A program made the position numbers and the translations under genes. Below, piece by piece: positions 1 through 8,290 of a stretch of DNA of 64,000 bases (position 1 is the first letter of the stretch; each line of letters opens with the position of its first letter). The stretch spans positions 62,001 through 126,000 of the forward strand of contig JAAVJQ010000003.1 in the NCBI GenBank assembly GCA_012038135.1, read 5' to 3'. The notes under the pieces were generated by a model. The model made no database searches, was not told where the DNA came from, and saw only the letters and a list, made by a program, of their open reading frames with translations. This DNA comes from Salinimicrobium nanhaiense (lineage in GTDB: Bacteria; Bacteroidota; Bacteroidia; Flavobacteriales; Flavobacteriaceae).

Positions 1-66
1 CGCAAGTATATCTGCAAAAGCGGTAATGATATTTGCAGGCCTCATTAGCTTCAGGTATGGCAACAT
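1..66 (-). CDS. eboC: EboC, UbiA-like prenyltransferase (5' end only)
   Basis: Only the first 22 codons lie in the window, read from an ATG at 66-64, five bases after the stop of the TatD-like gene. The visible residues include LMRPANIITAFADILA, which is the typical first helix of UbiA-superfamily membrane prenyltransferases. In ebo clusters the gene after the TatD-like eboB is the UbiA-like eboC, so position and residues agree. The rest lies beyond the left edge. The identification rests on a very short peptide plus context. Confidence 0.6.
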   Translation of the reverse strand, partial: MLPYLKLMRPANIITAFADILA

Positions 67-71
67 GTGTT

Positions 72-983
72 CTACTTTATAAGGATGTCCTCTTCATTAG
101 ATTGAGAAGTGGGAATTTGTTCCCCACGTAGCACCGAGTTCCCCGAAAATTTGGCATTGAGATCAATTTCTTTTTCCGTTTCCCAGTCCTCTTCTTTCAT
201 TTGTCCGCTGCGTCCAAAAGCAGCCAGGGCATTGCCGTAGGTTACCTTTTCAATATCGTTTTTATCAATCCCTCTTTTTTGCATTAGGGCAGCTGTTTTT
301 GGGACTGCGAGAGGGTCACTAATCCCCCAGTCGGCGGCACTGTTTATGAATATATTCTTTGAACCATATTGCTTCACAACCTCTACCATACGTTCATTTC
401 CCATTTTGGTGTTGGGATATATAGTAAACCCCGCCCAAAAACCTCTGTCCAGAACTTCTTTGACGGTCTCTTCATTATTGTGGTCTATAACTACCCATTC
501 CGGATCAAGTCCGTGCTCCAGGCATATATCCATGCTTAAAGAAGTTCCTTTTTTCTTGTCCCTGTGCGGTGTATGGATCTGCACCGGGAGTTCCAGCTCT
601 TTTGCCAGGTCCAGCTGTTTTCTGAAGTATTTTTCTTCTGCTTTTGTTTGTTCGTCAAATCCTATTTCCCCTATTCCCACAACTCCTTCCTTGAGGGCAA
701 ACCGGGGCAGCAGATCCATCACTTGTTCTGCCAGTTCTTCATTATTGGCTTCCTTTGAATTAAGGCCGATGGTGCAATAGTGCCTGATTCCGAACTGGCT
801 CGCCCTGAACCTTTCCCAGCCTATGAGGCTACTGTAATAATCCTTAAATGTGCCTACGTTGGTTCGTAACTGGCCCAGCCAAAAGGAAGGTTCAATGATA
901 GCTACAATTCCTGCCTCGCGCATACGGCTGTAGTCATCTGTAGTTCGGGAGGTCATGTGAATGTGTGGATCTATAAATTTCAT
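72..983 (-). CDS. eboB: TatD-family metal-dependent hydrolase, EboB type
   Basis: A 303-residue TIM-barrel amidohydrolase of the TatD family. Metal ligands expected for the fold are visible: HIH at residues 7-9, E106 in GIGEIGFD, H137 in QIHTPH, H168 in IDHNN and D218 in SAADWG. It follows eboA by 10 bp and precedes eboC by 5 bp, so it sits in the A-B-C order of the ebo cluster described in bacteria and eustigmatophyte plastids. There the cluster has been linked to export or handling of secondary-metabolite precursors, for example scytonemin monomers in cyanobacteria. The substrate is unknown. A second, more canonical TatD nuclease is at 38584-39351, so this copy is not the housekeeping one. 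Confidence 0.8.
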   Translation of the reverse strand: MKFIDPHIHMTSRTTDDYSRMREAGIVAIIEPSFWLGQLRTNVGTFKDYYSSLIGWERFRASQFGIRHYCTIGLNSKEANNEELAEQVMDLLPRFALKEGVVGIGEIGFDEQTKAEEKYFRKQLDLAKELELPVQIHTPHRDKKKGTSLSMDICLEHGLDPEWVVIDHNNEETVKEVLDRGFWAGFTIYPNTKMGNERMVEVVKQYGSKNIFINSAADWGISDPLAVPKTAALMQKRGIDKNDIEKVTYGNALAAFGRSGQMKEEDWETEKEIDLNAKFSGNSVLRGEQIPTSQSNEEDILIK

Positions 984-993
984 ATGTCTTTAT

Positions 994-1833
994 TTAGGTG
1001 TGTATTTGAGTTTCCCATTTTTTATGTAAGTTTTCCCACTTTTGGGAATTGGGAGTTGAAGGATTTTTATGTTGCTCATAAGCAAGAGCAACAGCTTCTT
1101 CATTTATGGCACCCATTTGTTTTGCCCTTGTTTTAAATTCCCGAAAGCGATCTTCAGTTAAGGCAGGAGTAATTAACTTCCATACGAGAGGATTCACCTC
1201 CCTGCCGGCAGACCAGCGTTCGGAAACCAGATCGAGCAGTAAGTCGGCAAGTACCGGATTGGCGCGATCGGGGATGCCGACAATCTTCCAAAATGGTCTC
1301 TCCATAAATGCGGCTTTAAGTACCAGCCGATTATAAGCTTCTTCTGAAAAATGTTCATAAGGATAAGGATTCTCCAATGTAATGGTGTCAAACACAGAGG
1401 TAGCATTAGAACGGGTACCGTCGTATGCCAATTGGAGAAATTTTTCGGGATATGGAAACAATGGTAGTGCTGAATAAATAGCGATTTGTTCATTGAGATC
1501 TGCAGTTTCCAGTAATTTCTCAACTGTACCTAAAAATTCTTCGGGCTTCTCTGATGCGAATGATAGCAGGAGCAGAATTCTTGCCGCCTGTTGGGAATCC
1601 AGGTTCTCCGGATGCCAGTTCTTTTTCAGCGCCTGAGCTTCACGGGATTCTTCAGGCCCAATATTGAGATCTTTTTGGGTAATTTTTCGGGGAACTTTGG
1701 AAAAAGCTAATACCAGATCCCTCTCATTTCCTTGAGATCTTAATTTTTTTTCTTCCTCCTCAAGCCATTTTACTTCTTCTGGAGAACAAACCTCAGCGAT
1801 CCAATCTATCAGTAGTTTTTGTGGCTGTTTCAT
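994..1833 (-). CDS. eboA: EboA domain protein
   Basis: A 279-residue soluble, helix-rich protein with no signal peptide. The stretches YEHFSEEAYNRLVLKAAFM, VGIPDRANP and SERWSAGREVNP are typical of EboA-domain proteins, whose biochemical role is unknown. It is immediately upstream of the TatD-like eboB (10-bp gap) and 56 bp after the TMEM220 gene on the same strand. The ATG at 1833 gives full length. The family call is from remembered motifs, not a search. Confidence 0.75.
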   Translation of the reverse strand: MKQPQKLLIDWIAEVCSPEEVKWLEEEEKKLRSQGNERDLVLAFSKVPRKITQKDLNIGPEESREAQALKKNWHPENLDSQQAARILLLLSFASEKPEEFLGTVEKLLETADLNEQIAIYSALPLFPYPEKFLQLAYDGTRSNATSVFDTITLENPYPYEHFSEEAYNRLVLKAAFMERPFWKIVGIPDRANPVLADLLLDLVSERWSAGREVNPLVWKLITPALTEDRFREFKTRAKQMGAINEEAVALAYEQHKNPSTPNSQKWENLHKKWETQIHT

Positions 1834-1889
1834 TGTAATTAATTTTTAGTAGCAGTTCGATGTGCCAATGCCTTTTTAATATAAGAAAT

Positions 1890-2315
1890 CTAATCTTCAT
1901 CCTCTGTTGTAGTAATCTTAATTTCAGCTAAAGAAGGGGGAGAGCTTTTTCTCTTTTTCCGAAAGATCAGGTTTAATAAAAGGGCAAAGCTCAGGATGAG
2001 TAGCCCAAAAAATTCCCGGGTGTACTCCAGCCAGGGTTTCTCATGGGACATTGATCCGGTAATAGTTTCAGCACCATGCTCTGTAACCCAGGAGAGAACG
2101 CCATTAGGGATAAAGAAGAGGTATAGTGCATATGCAAGAAAGATGATGATTCCCAGGTAGTGTAGAATTCTCTTGTCTTTTCTGAATATTGCAAGCAGGC
2201 ACACTATTGCTCCATAGCCATAGACAGCCATCCACAGGAGAGGATCGGGGTCATTATATTGTATAACGGCAGAAATGCTGAAGATGATTACAAAAAATGC
2301 ATTAATAAATTTCAC
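1890..2315 (-). CDS. TMEM220-family membrane protein
   Basis: A 141-residue integral membrane protein with about four hydrophobic segments (residues 3-18, 26-42, 50-69, 99-117) and a charged C-terminal tail. The N-terminal motif with QYNDPDPLLWMAVYG is the hallmark of the transmembrane 220 family, which has no established activity. It lies between the small glycine-rich membrane protein and eboA on the same strand, so it is probably co-transcribed with the ebo genes. Confidence 0.7.
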   Translation of the reverse strand: MKFINAFFVIIFSISAVIQYNDPDPLLWMAVYGYGAIVCLLAIFRKDKRILHYLGIIIFLAYALYLFFIPNGVLSWVTEHGAETITGSMSHEKPWLEYTREFFGLLILSFALLLNLIFRKKRKSSPPSLAEIKITTTEDED

Positions 2316-2335
2316 TTTTTGCTATTTAGGATAAG

Positions 2336-2707
2336 CTAATTTTTTTCAGATTGGTGATGGTGATCTTCATTTTTGTGAGGAGGGAATAAACGGAACATTT
2401 TGCGCATACCCAGAATAGCCCCCAGTAAACCACCTATTCCGCTACCAACCAGAAATCCCAGGAAGGCACCGGGCCCGCGATTTCCTGCCGACATTTGCCC
2501 AAGGCCAACGACAGCCCAGCTGCCGTCGGCGACCATCCATGCGACAAAAGCCACTATTATTCCACCAACAATGGCCCCCACTACAGCAAAGTTCAATATT
2601 GAAGGGTGGTAAAAAACATTGCCGTGCGGATCTCTGTCTGTTGTTTCCACTAAAACATCGGGACCCATTTTGTTGGGTTTGGAGTTTGTATGATTTTCGT
2701 GTTCCAT
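2336..2707 (-). CDS. Small two-helix membrane protein, glycine-rich
   Basis: A 123-residue protein read from the ATG at 2707. The longer frame begins inside the preceding gene at 2740, and 2707 leaves a 1-bp gap, which fits the packing of this operon. Two hydrophobic helices are visible, the second with closely spaced glycines (GFLVGSGIGGLLGAILG) like a glycine zipper. The C-terminus is histidine-rich (HKNEDHHHQ), which could bind metal. No family recognised. Its operon partners are the CWB2-like lipoprotein upstream and TMEM220 downstream. Confidence 0.6.
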   Translation of the reverse strand: MEHENHTNSKPNKMGPDVLVETTDRDPHGNVFYHPSILNFAVVGAIVGGIIVAFVAWMVADGSWAVVGLGQMSAGNRGPGAFLGFLVGSGIGGLLGAILGMRKMFRLFPPHKNEDHHHQSEKN

Positions 2708-2708
2708 T

Positions 2709-3950
2709 TTAGTCTTTTTTTTCCTGAAGTATCGGAGCATTCGGTAAATATGCTGTGGTATCTACGGGGACGTCAAAAGGCGACAATAAGCGATCAATGG
2801 ATTGTTGTGTAGCCATACTTATAGAAGTTGTATCTCCAATGATCCATGCAAAGTTAAGAATCGTCTCCTGCGGACCGGTTTTGAAAGGCTTTACCATTTT
2901 TAAATAATCAGCGGTGGCCTTTGGCACACTATCGGGTTTTACCAGCAGGATTGGTCCGTGTTTTCCCATATGACCCAAAACTGCGGCGGGAATCATGTAT
3001 AGCATATCATCGGGATTACCAATAATGTAATTATGACCTGCCTGTGCAATTCCCCAGCCCCAGGATCTTGGAATCCAGTCCCACCACCAGCCCCAGTTAC
3101 GGCCAAAATCCTTATAACCGGCATTTGTTGTATTGGAGGCAAAGACGTTTTTACCCGAGATCCTTCTCACCAGGCCATAACGTCCCAGTTCTTTAGCAAC
3201 CTTATCTGAGATGACATCAGGTCCACCGGTCAAATACATAAAAGCACCAAAATCTCCATACCTTCTTTTCAGAATATCAATGGTAGCCTGCGGGATGGAA
3301 TCCCGATACACCCAGGCGAAACCTTTACCCATATGGGCATTCCAGCCCATAGCACCAATTCCGTGTTCAATTCCCTGTGGGTGATCTATTGCCGAAATTA
3401 CTACCTCATCGGGATGATCTGCTTTCATTGCTGCCTGCCACATATCAAGAAGGGAAGCGAGTTTTATGGGGTCTTCTTCAAAAAAGGTACGCACCCGATA
3501 TCCCAGGATCTCCTCGATTCTTTCAACTTCCTTTGCAGGCACATTGACAGCATAAACATCTGTTCGCTCATCCTGGAAAACACCATCGGGTTTAAGCCTT
3601 TTCATTTCCCGCAGCGTTTGCTCAGAAATAGTATTGTCTTCAGAAAGAAATAGCATAGGCGCATTAACGGGCATGTGAGTAATGCGGTGCATAGCGGTAA
3701 AAGCGATGTGTTCGTCCTGGGGAACTAAAATTATGGCACCTACTGCATTATCTTCCCGGGTTGCCGGATAAACTGTTTGAGTTAATAGAATTGCCTGTTC
3801 TTCAGGATTGCTTCCGGGTATACGGACGGTATACGCCGTGGCCGTAGCTTCCTGTTGTAAAGGATGACTGCCACCGCCGGCTCCTCCTTCGGTATTTCCG
3901 CAGGAAATCATCAGAATTCCAAGTAATATGTTACAGATATACTTTGTCAT
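2709..3950 (-). CDS. Lipoprotein with three CWB2-like units
   Basis: A 413-residue exported lipoprotein (lipobox ILMISC, Cys17). After a low-complexity linker I read three successive units, at about residues 71-168, 182-282 and 305-392. Each has the cell-wall-binding-repeat-2 (PF04122) pattern: a hydrophobic strand, an APMLFL/GPILLV strand, a helix after a LxxATxxxL-like turn, a GGPDVISD or IGDTTSIS glycine turn, then a helix and a VRRISG-like strand. CWB2 is best known from Gram-positive surface proteins, where three tandem copies form the anchoring unit. The gene overlaps the DUF4396 gene by 4 bp. Unusual Trp-rich stretch at 287-299 (GWWWDWIP). Function in this Gram-negative host is unknown; the repeat assignment is my pattern reading. 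Confidence 0.6.
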   Translation of the reverse strand: MTKYICNILLGILMISCGNTEGGAGGGSHPLQQEATATAYTVRIPGSNPEEQAILLTQTVYPATREDNAVGAIILVPQDEHIAFTAMHRITHMPVNAPMLFLSEDNTISEQTLREMKRLKPDGVFQDERTDVYAVNVPAKEVERIEEILGYRVRTFFEEDPIKLASLLDMWQAAMKADHPDEVVISAIDHPQGIEHGIGAMGWNAHMGKGFAWVYRDSIPQATIDILKRRYGDFGAFMYLTGGPDVISDKVAKELGRYGLVRRISGKNVFASNTTNAGYKDFGRNWGWWWDWIPRSWGWGIAQAGHNYIIGNPDDMLYMIPAAVLGHMGKHGPILLVKPDSVPKATADYLKMVKPFKTGPQETILNFAWIIGDTTSISMATQQSIDRLLSPFDVPVDTTAYLPNAPILQEKKD

Positions 3951-5566
3951 ACATTTCCTGGTTTTAATTTGTTTTTAATAAACAGCCAGTTTATTGGCCA
4001 CGCAATTAGAAATCCAATAAAAGAGGCAAGCCACATACTGGCAAACCACAGCACATCATCTTCTTTAGGCATCATGGGGATCTTGTCCATGAGCATATAC
4101 CAGGAGGTGGTCATCATTCCCAAACTCACCGCCAGCATACTGAGTGCAGTGGTAATAAATGCCATTTTTGAGATCTGTTTGTTAGACATTCCCGGCATCA
4201 TATTTTTTTTCATTGGGTATTGAACCAGTGCCCATGCGATGAGCACTGCAAGAACATACATGGCGATCATCATGATAGGCATTCCCGCTCCCAGCCAGAA
4301 AAAAGGACCTTCCCAACCAGGGCCAAAAAATAATGGAAATCCGAACCACACCATAATGAATCCGATCACGATCATCAAAGGGGCTCCATAGCCGAAGCCC
4401 ATCGCAGTTGCTGCAGCGCTTTGCTGATTATAAGACCTTATCCATCTCCAGTCTCCTTTTTCCACTTCGGTGGCAGGTCTTCTATAGGAGTTGATATAGA
4501 GTACAGGTCCAAGAATGGGCAAAAGCATAGAGGCAAGGGCCCAGGAAATTTTTATCGGCATTTTCACCATAGGCAGGGTATAGAGGGCATGGATCCACAC
4601 GAATAAAGCTGAAGCTACTCCCCAAATAACAAAGATCAGCATCAGGGCTTCCATGTCGCCTAAAGCTACGGGACCCATGCTGGCATATTCAGCTTTTTCA
4701 AGGGCAAAATCCAGGCGTCCCTGGGCCGCGTAACTTACTCTATTGCTTACTATCCAAAAGTGTCGGAAAGGGCCTTCAGATGGAGTGACAAACCAGTCAG
4801 ATCTCTGGGCGAATGCATACCGGTCCAATTCCCCCGATATTCCACCATCTTCTTCAGCATAAAGGAGGGTAGCGTTATTACTGCGGGCGTAGCTCAGGGC
4901 CGCTAATCCAAGTAAGGCATCATCGGGTGTGGTAAGTACGTAGTGAAAATATCCGTTATCGCGATCCCCTTTTCGGCCCCATCCAAATTCAGCTTCTTCG
5001 TCACGATACTCCGCTAATTTCAAAGCCAGTTGTTGCGGTGATTTGGCGGTGATCCTCTCAGCCTCCTCAAACTCATCCAGATTAGGAATTAGATCATCAG
5101 AACCTATGATAAAAGCTTTTTTATTCTGAAGATTTCCTTTATTGCCTGACAGTTCTCCGTTCTGATAAAAGAGAACCGGAGAACCATTAAAATATGCGTA
5201 ATAAAGTGCGGGCAGTGCCCATTTTAAAGCATCTTTTCCACCTCCGGGAACCACAACAATGTTTTTTGCATCGGGATCTACTTTTAAAGACTGAAGGAAG
5301 AATTCCTGCCAGTTCTTTTCTGAAGGTGCCATGTCTGTGGTCTTAGCCTCTTCATAAGGGATTGTTTGTTTTAGGTATGCATGGAGGTCTGCGGCACCGG
5401 CATTTACCAGCCGGGTCACATTTTTCGTATGGGCCATTAGTCTGCCTTCCTCAGCACCCGATTCAGACCAGGGGGAAACCTCCAGCTCTTCTTTTATGAG
5501 GTTGGTTAATCCAAAGCCGAGGACGAAGACAACAATAAAGGCTACTATGGGATAAGTCCACTTCAT
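3947..5566 (-). CDS. DUF4396-containing membrane protein with exported CWB2-like domain
   Basis: A 539-residue protein. An N-terminal membrane anchor (residues 5-25) is followed by a soluble part to about residue 305, then about six membrane segments to the C-terminus. The soluble part has two weakly CWB2-like units (KAFIIGSDDLIPN with ERITAKSP near 165-190; a second from about 215). The C-terminal helices, ending ASFIGFLIAWPINWLFIKN, match the DUF4396 pattern of a four-helix membrane domain. It overlaps the CWB2-like lipoprotein by 4 bp (ATGA), so the two are probably translationally coupled and may act together. Activity unknown. Confidence 0.55.
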   Translation of the reverse strand: MKWTYPIVAFIVVFVLGFGLTNLIKEELEVSPWSESGAEEGRLMAHTKNVTRLVNAGAADLHAYLKQTIPYEEAKTTDMAPSEKNWQEFFLQSLKVDPDAKNIVVVPGGGKDALKWALPALYYAYFNGSPVLFYQNGELSGNKGNLQNKKAFIIGSDDLIPNLDEFEEAERITAKSPQQLALKLAEYRDEEAEFGWGRKGDRDNGYFHYVLTTPDDALLGLAALSYARSNNATLLYAEEDGGISGELDRYAFAQRSDWFVTPSEGPFRHFWIVSNRVSYAAQGRLDFALEKAEYASMGPVALGDMEALMLIFVIWGVASALFVWIHALYTLPMVKMPIKISWALASMLLPILGPVLYINSYRRPATEVEKGDWRWIRSYNQQSAAATAMGFGYGAPLMIVIGFIMVWFGFPLFFGPGWEGPFFWLGAGMPIMMIAMYVLAVLIAWALVQYPMKKNMMPGMSNKQISKMAFITTALSMLAVSLGMMTTSWYMLMDKIPMMPKEDDVLWFASMWLASFIGFLIAWPINWLFIKNKLKPGNV

Positions 5567-5575
5567 AGATGTGAT

Positions 5576-5914
5576 TTAAGGTAAAACATAGGTTAAAAGC
5601 CAGAAAAATCCGAACAAACCGATCAGTCCATAAAGCATAGCGAGAGCTTTTTTGGTGCCGGTACCTCTTTTCCCGAACAGGATCAACAGGCCGGGAATCA
5701 ACGCTATTCCAAAAATGACCAGGATGTTGTAGTGTTTCTCAACATTTTCTGTAGCAAATGCATATATGATGAGAGCGGCCACCCCCAGGATCACCATGAT
5801 CAAATGGATCATCCAGGTCATTTTTGGGATCTTCATGTTCATGCTAAGATGGGTAAAGGCCATAAAGCCGAATACCACCCCAATGAATAGTAATATCGTA
5901 GCTGTTAGTTCCAT
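5576..5914 (-). CDS. Small membrane protein, four helices
   Basis: A 112-residue integral membrane protein with hydrophobic segments near residues 3-21, 33-52, 65-80 and 91-110. No charged catalytic motif and no family recognised. It is separated by 1 bp from the upstream propeller lipoprotein gene and by 9 bp from the DUF4396 gene, so it belongs to the same transcription unit and may be a membrane subunit of whatever complex these genes encode. Confidence 0.65.
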   Translation of the reverse strand: MELTATILLFIGVVFGFMAFTHLSMNMKIPKMTWMIHLIMVILGVAALIIYAFATENVEKHYNILVIFGIALIPGLLILFGKRGTGTKKALAMLYGLIGLFGFFWLLTYVLP

Positions 5915-5915
5915 T

Positions 5916-7508
5916 TTATTTTTTACTTACTTTCCAGATAACCCCGGTAAAAGGGTGGGCGTTCATTCCTGTATCATCAAATTCAACAACGCCAAAATCT
6001 ACTATGTATAAATTGCCCTCTTTGTCCCATTCAAGTTGAACAGGCCTTTCAAGTCCGCCTCCCTTATCAGCCGAAGCGGGCAGACCTGATTTATTGTATA
6101 TGAAATCTGTAGCTTTCCCTGAAGAAAGGGTCACCTGCTGTACCTTGAATCCGGGCCAGTTGTATTTTACATCTTCGGGAGCCTCAGATTCCGGTGGCAT
6201 TCCCGGAGGCCGGTGGGGATGAAATTTCTCCCCTTTGAATTCAGGAACTATGGTACCGAATTCGGCCACCAGAATGTCATTTTCAGGAACATTCATATTT
6301 CCACGGCCAAACACCATTCCCTGTGTTGCCGAATGTGAAGATAATTTAGCGAGGGGTTGTCTTGGTTTATCTTTCCCTTTCAGAAGTTTCTTATGAGTTC
6401 CGGGCGTTAGAACAAATTTTCTTTCTTCTTTCTTCACGCCAAAGCGCTCATCTGTGATGGGCACGCCACTATAGAAGTCGGGCCACCCATACCATTCTCC
6501 TTCCACCACCTCGTAAATGGTTTCCCAATCAAAGAAAAGTCCGCGCGGGGGCATTGGATTCGCGCTGTTCATGGTAGTGATAAGTCTGCCGTCAGGGCTA
6601 AACCGGTATCCGAAGCTGCTGCGCAAGCCCCAGGCAATTCTCTTTATATCAGATCCATCCAGGTTGCTTTCAAAAAAAGCTCCATTGGCTATTTTTTCAC
6701 CCTTAACCACCTGCCCGACTTTGGTGGTATCCCCAAGAGCGGAATAAGCACCGGTACGGACAGAATCGGCTTCTGTGAGTTTGATTTTAGAGGTTGGAAC
6801 CCAGAAATTCTGGCCGGTAAGTGTAATGTCTTCCCCGGGGATCTCCCGTGCATCAGGCTTATTGAATTCGTCGATGACCATGGCAAAATGTTCTTCAATT
6901 ACCCCGCTGTTCCCCTGGGTGGATAGGAACCAGTACATCTTATCATCTTTAAAAATTGGTTTGGCATTAAGAAACTCGCCCCAGGAAGGGAGTCCGTTAA
7001 TCACTGTTTCAAATTCCCGGTTCTCCGGATTTAAAACGGAATATCTGCTTCGGTGAGAGACGTATAGATTGCCTTTGTAGAATGTAACTCCGGTGACAGG
7101 CGGGATAAGGCCTTCTTCCATGTCTTCGGAAGAATCTTCCTCTTTGATCTCGGTCATTGGAACCACCTGATCATAAAATATTTCAAGTTTTTTATTGGGA
7201 CCTCCCTTGAGGATTCGGGCTTCGGGAGCGCGTGCCGGTTTTGTGCCGTAAGTATGACCGCCGGCTTCGGCGATGTAGTAGCTTCCATCTTCGTCAAAAG
7301 TAATATCTACTGGGTAGGTGAGGCCTTCTTCGATCGCTTCGATCTTGTAGCCTTCAGGTACGACAATATCTGTGGCATTTACTTTTCGTTGTCCAGGCTG
7401 GGAAACCTCCGAAATAACTTCCTCTTCGTCTCCCCGTTCTTCTTCGGCTTTTTTACAGGAAAAGACCAGGAAAAGAAGAATGAGAAAATATGGGGAAAAT
7501 TTCTTCAT
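5916..7508 (-). CDS. Lipid-anchored PQQ-dependent sugar dehydrogenase-like beta-propeller
   Basis: A 530-residue lipoprotein (lipobox LVFSC, Cys18) with a six-bladed propeller resembling soluble glucose/sorbosone dehydrogenase-like proteins. Blade-type strands are visible: YPVDITFDEDGSYYIAEAGG near 64-83, GVTFYKGNLYVSHR near 140, GLRSSFGYRFSPDGRL near 293, and EWDKEGNLYIVDFG near 491. Whether it keeps PQQ-binding residues cannot be judged by eye. It is the first gene of a packed minus-strand run of nine genes ending in ebo genes. A periplasmic oxidoreductase or a non-catalytic propeller are both possible. Start is the ATG at 7508 because it gives a clean signal peptide. Confidence 0.7.
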   Translation of the reverse strand: MKKFSPYFLILLFLVFSCKKAEEERGDEEEVISEVSQPGQRKVNATDIVVPEGYKIEAIEEGLTYPVDITFDEDGSYYIAEAGGHTYGTKPARAPEARILKGGPNKKLEIFYDQVVPMTEIKEEDSSEDMEEGLIPPVTGVTFYKGNLYVSHRSRYSVLNPENREFETVINGLPSWGEFLNAKPIFKDDKMYWFLSTQGNSGVIEEHFAMVIDEFNKPDAREIPGEDITLTGQNFWVPTSKIKLTEADSVRTGAYSALGDTTKVGQVVKGEKIANGAFFESNLDGSDIKRIAWGLRSSFGYRFSPDGRLITTMNSANPMPPRGLFFDWETIYEVVEGEWYGWPDFYSGVPITDERFGVKKEERKFVLTPGTHKKLLKGKDKPRQPLAKLSSHSATQGMVFGRGNMNVPENDILVAEFGTIVPEFKGEKFHPHRPPGMPPESEAPEDVKYNWPGFKVQQVTLSSGKATDFIYNKSGLPASADKGGGLERPVQLEWDKEGNLYIVDFGVVEFDDTGMNAHPFTGVIWKVSKK

Positions 7509-8029
7509 TGTCTTATTGGTTGGTTAGCTACTTAAAGGTAAGGACGAAGCAGAAGTTTTTAAAGGTCCTTAACAGGTTTTCATAGAAGATTATGAAAATC
7601 TTTAGAAAATTTCTCATTAGAGAAGAAGTGAAGTAGCGATACCGGGAAAAGAATAAAAGAAAGGCTATTTTTTTGCAATGGTATTTTTAAGAGGGCTCTC
7701 AAAAACGTTTAAGCAAAGGCTTTGGAAAGACAAATACAAAATAGCCCAGGCCTCTTCGTTTGCTTTTTCAAATGAAGGTTAGGGACGATCCAAATTAAGG
7801 AGGTACTGCTTTTACGATTTTCTTAGTAAAAAAGTTGATCACTAATCGTAACTTCGGATTCGGTGAGAGGAATTAGAGGGTTTTTCTGCTTCTTTTTATC
7901 ACAAATTTCTTCAGAAGAATTAAAATTTCCCACAGAATGAGCGACTATAAGGAAAACAGCTTAAGTGGTTTCAAAAACAAAAAACCTGAAGATCTAATGC
8001 TTCAGGTTTTACCAATTCTAATAAAACAG
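7509..8029. other. Intergenic stretch, no gene seen
   Basis: About 520 bp between the start of the propeller gene operon and a gene remnant. The first part should carry the promoter of the minus-strand operon, but I see no convincing TTG/TAnnTTTG pair. There is an imperfect hairpin at about 7575-7600. A plus-strand frame at 7937-8224 crosses the remnant and its terminator and is not credible. The stretch may be further decayed sequence at the island edge. Confidence 0.4.
7981..8010. terminator. Terminator hairpin after the haem-binding gene remnant
   Basis: Arms AAAACCTGAAG (7981-7991) and CTTCAGGTTTT (8000-8010) form a near-perfect stem with an 8-nt loop, A-rich on one side and T-rich on the other. 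It lies 20 bp after the stop codon of the minus-strand remnant, so it is probably the original terminator of that gene, still intact. Confidence 0.7.
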
Positions 8030-8173
8030 TTACAAATTGTCTTTCAGCCCCGTTATATAATTAGTGATCTCCGATTTTTCCTCTTCAGAAAGATCGTCAT
8101 CGGGGTGAAGCGAAATATAAGAATCCAGACCCATTTCTCCCTCTTCTATCTGGAGGTGTTTTTTTGGGAACCC
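8030..8173 (-). pseudogene. C-terminal remnant of a haem-binding (Haem_bd) domain protein
   Basis: Reading minus strand, 47 codons run from 8173 to a TAA at 8030. The peptide includes LQIEEGEMGLDSYISLHPD and SEEEKSEITNYITGL. This is the typical tail of Bacteroidota Haem_bd proteins (IEEGEMPLxxYxxxHPxAxLSxxE). The upstream two thirds of the gene, including the CxxCH-type part, is missing. The remnant marks the left edge of the accessory island. Assigned from motif memory. Confidence 0.55.
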
Positions 8174-8290
8174 AAGGCAAGGATGGAAATTTTTTCCAAA
8201 AATATTCCTACATTTAAGAACTAATTAACAAGTAAGGGCAGGAACTGTTCCCTAAAGGTTTCTGTCTGATAAACTAACCCCCATTGCTGC

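Noticed and set aside
7937..8224. A 95-codon plus-strand frame
   Set aside because: It crosses a terminator hairpin and the opposite-strand haem-binding remnant, and its product resembles no protein.
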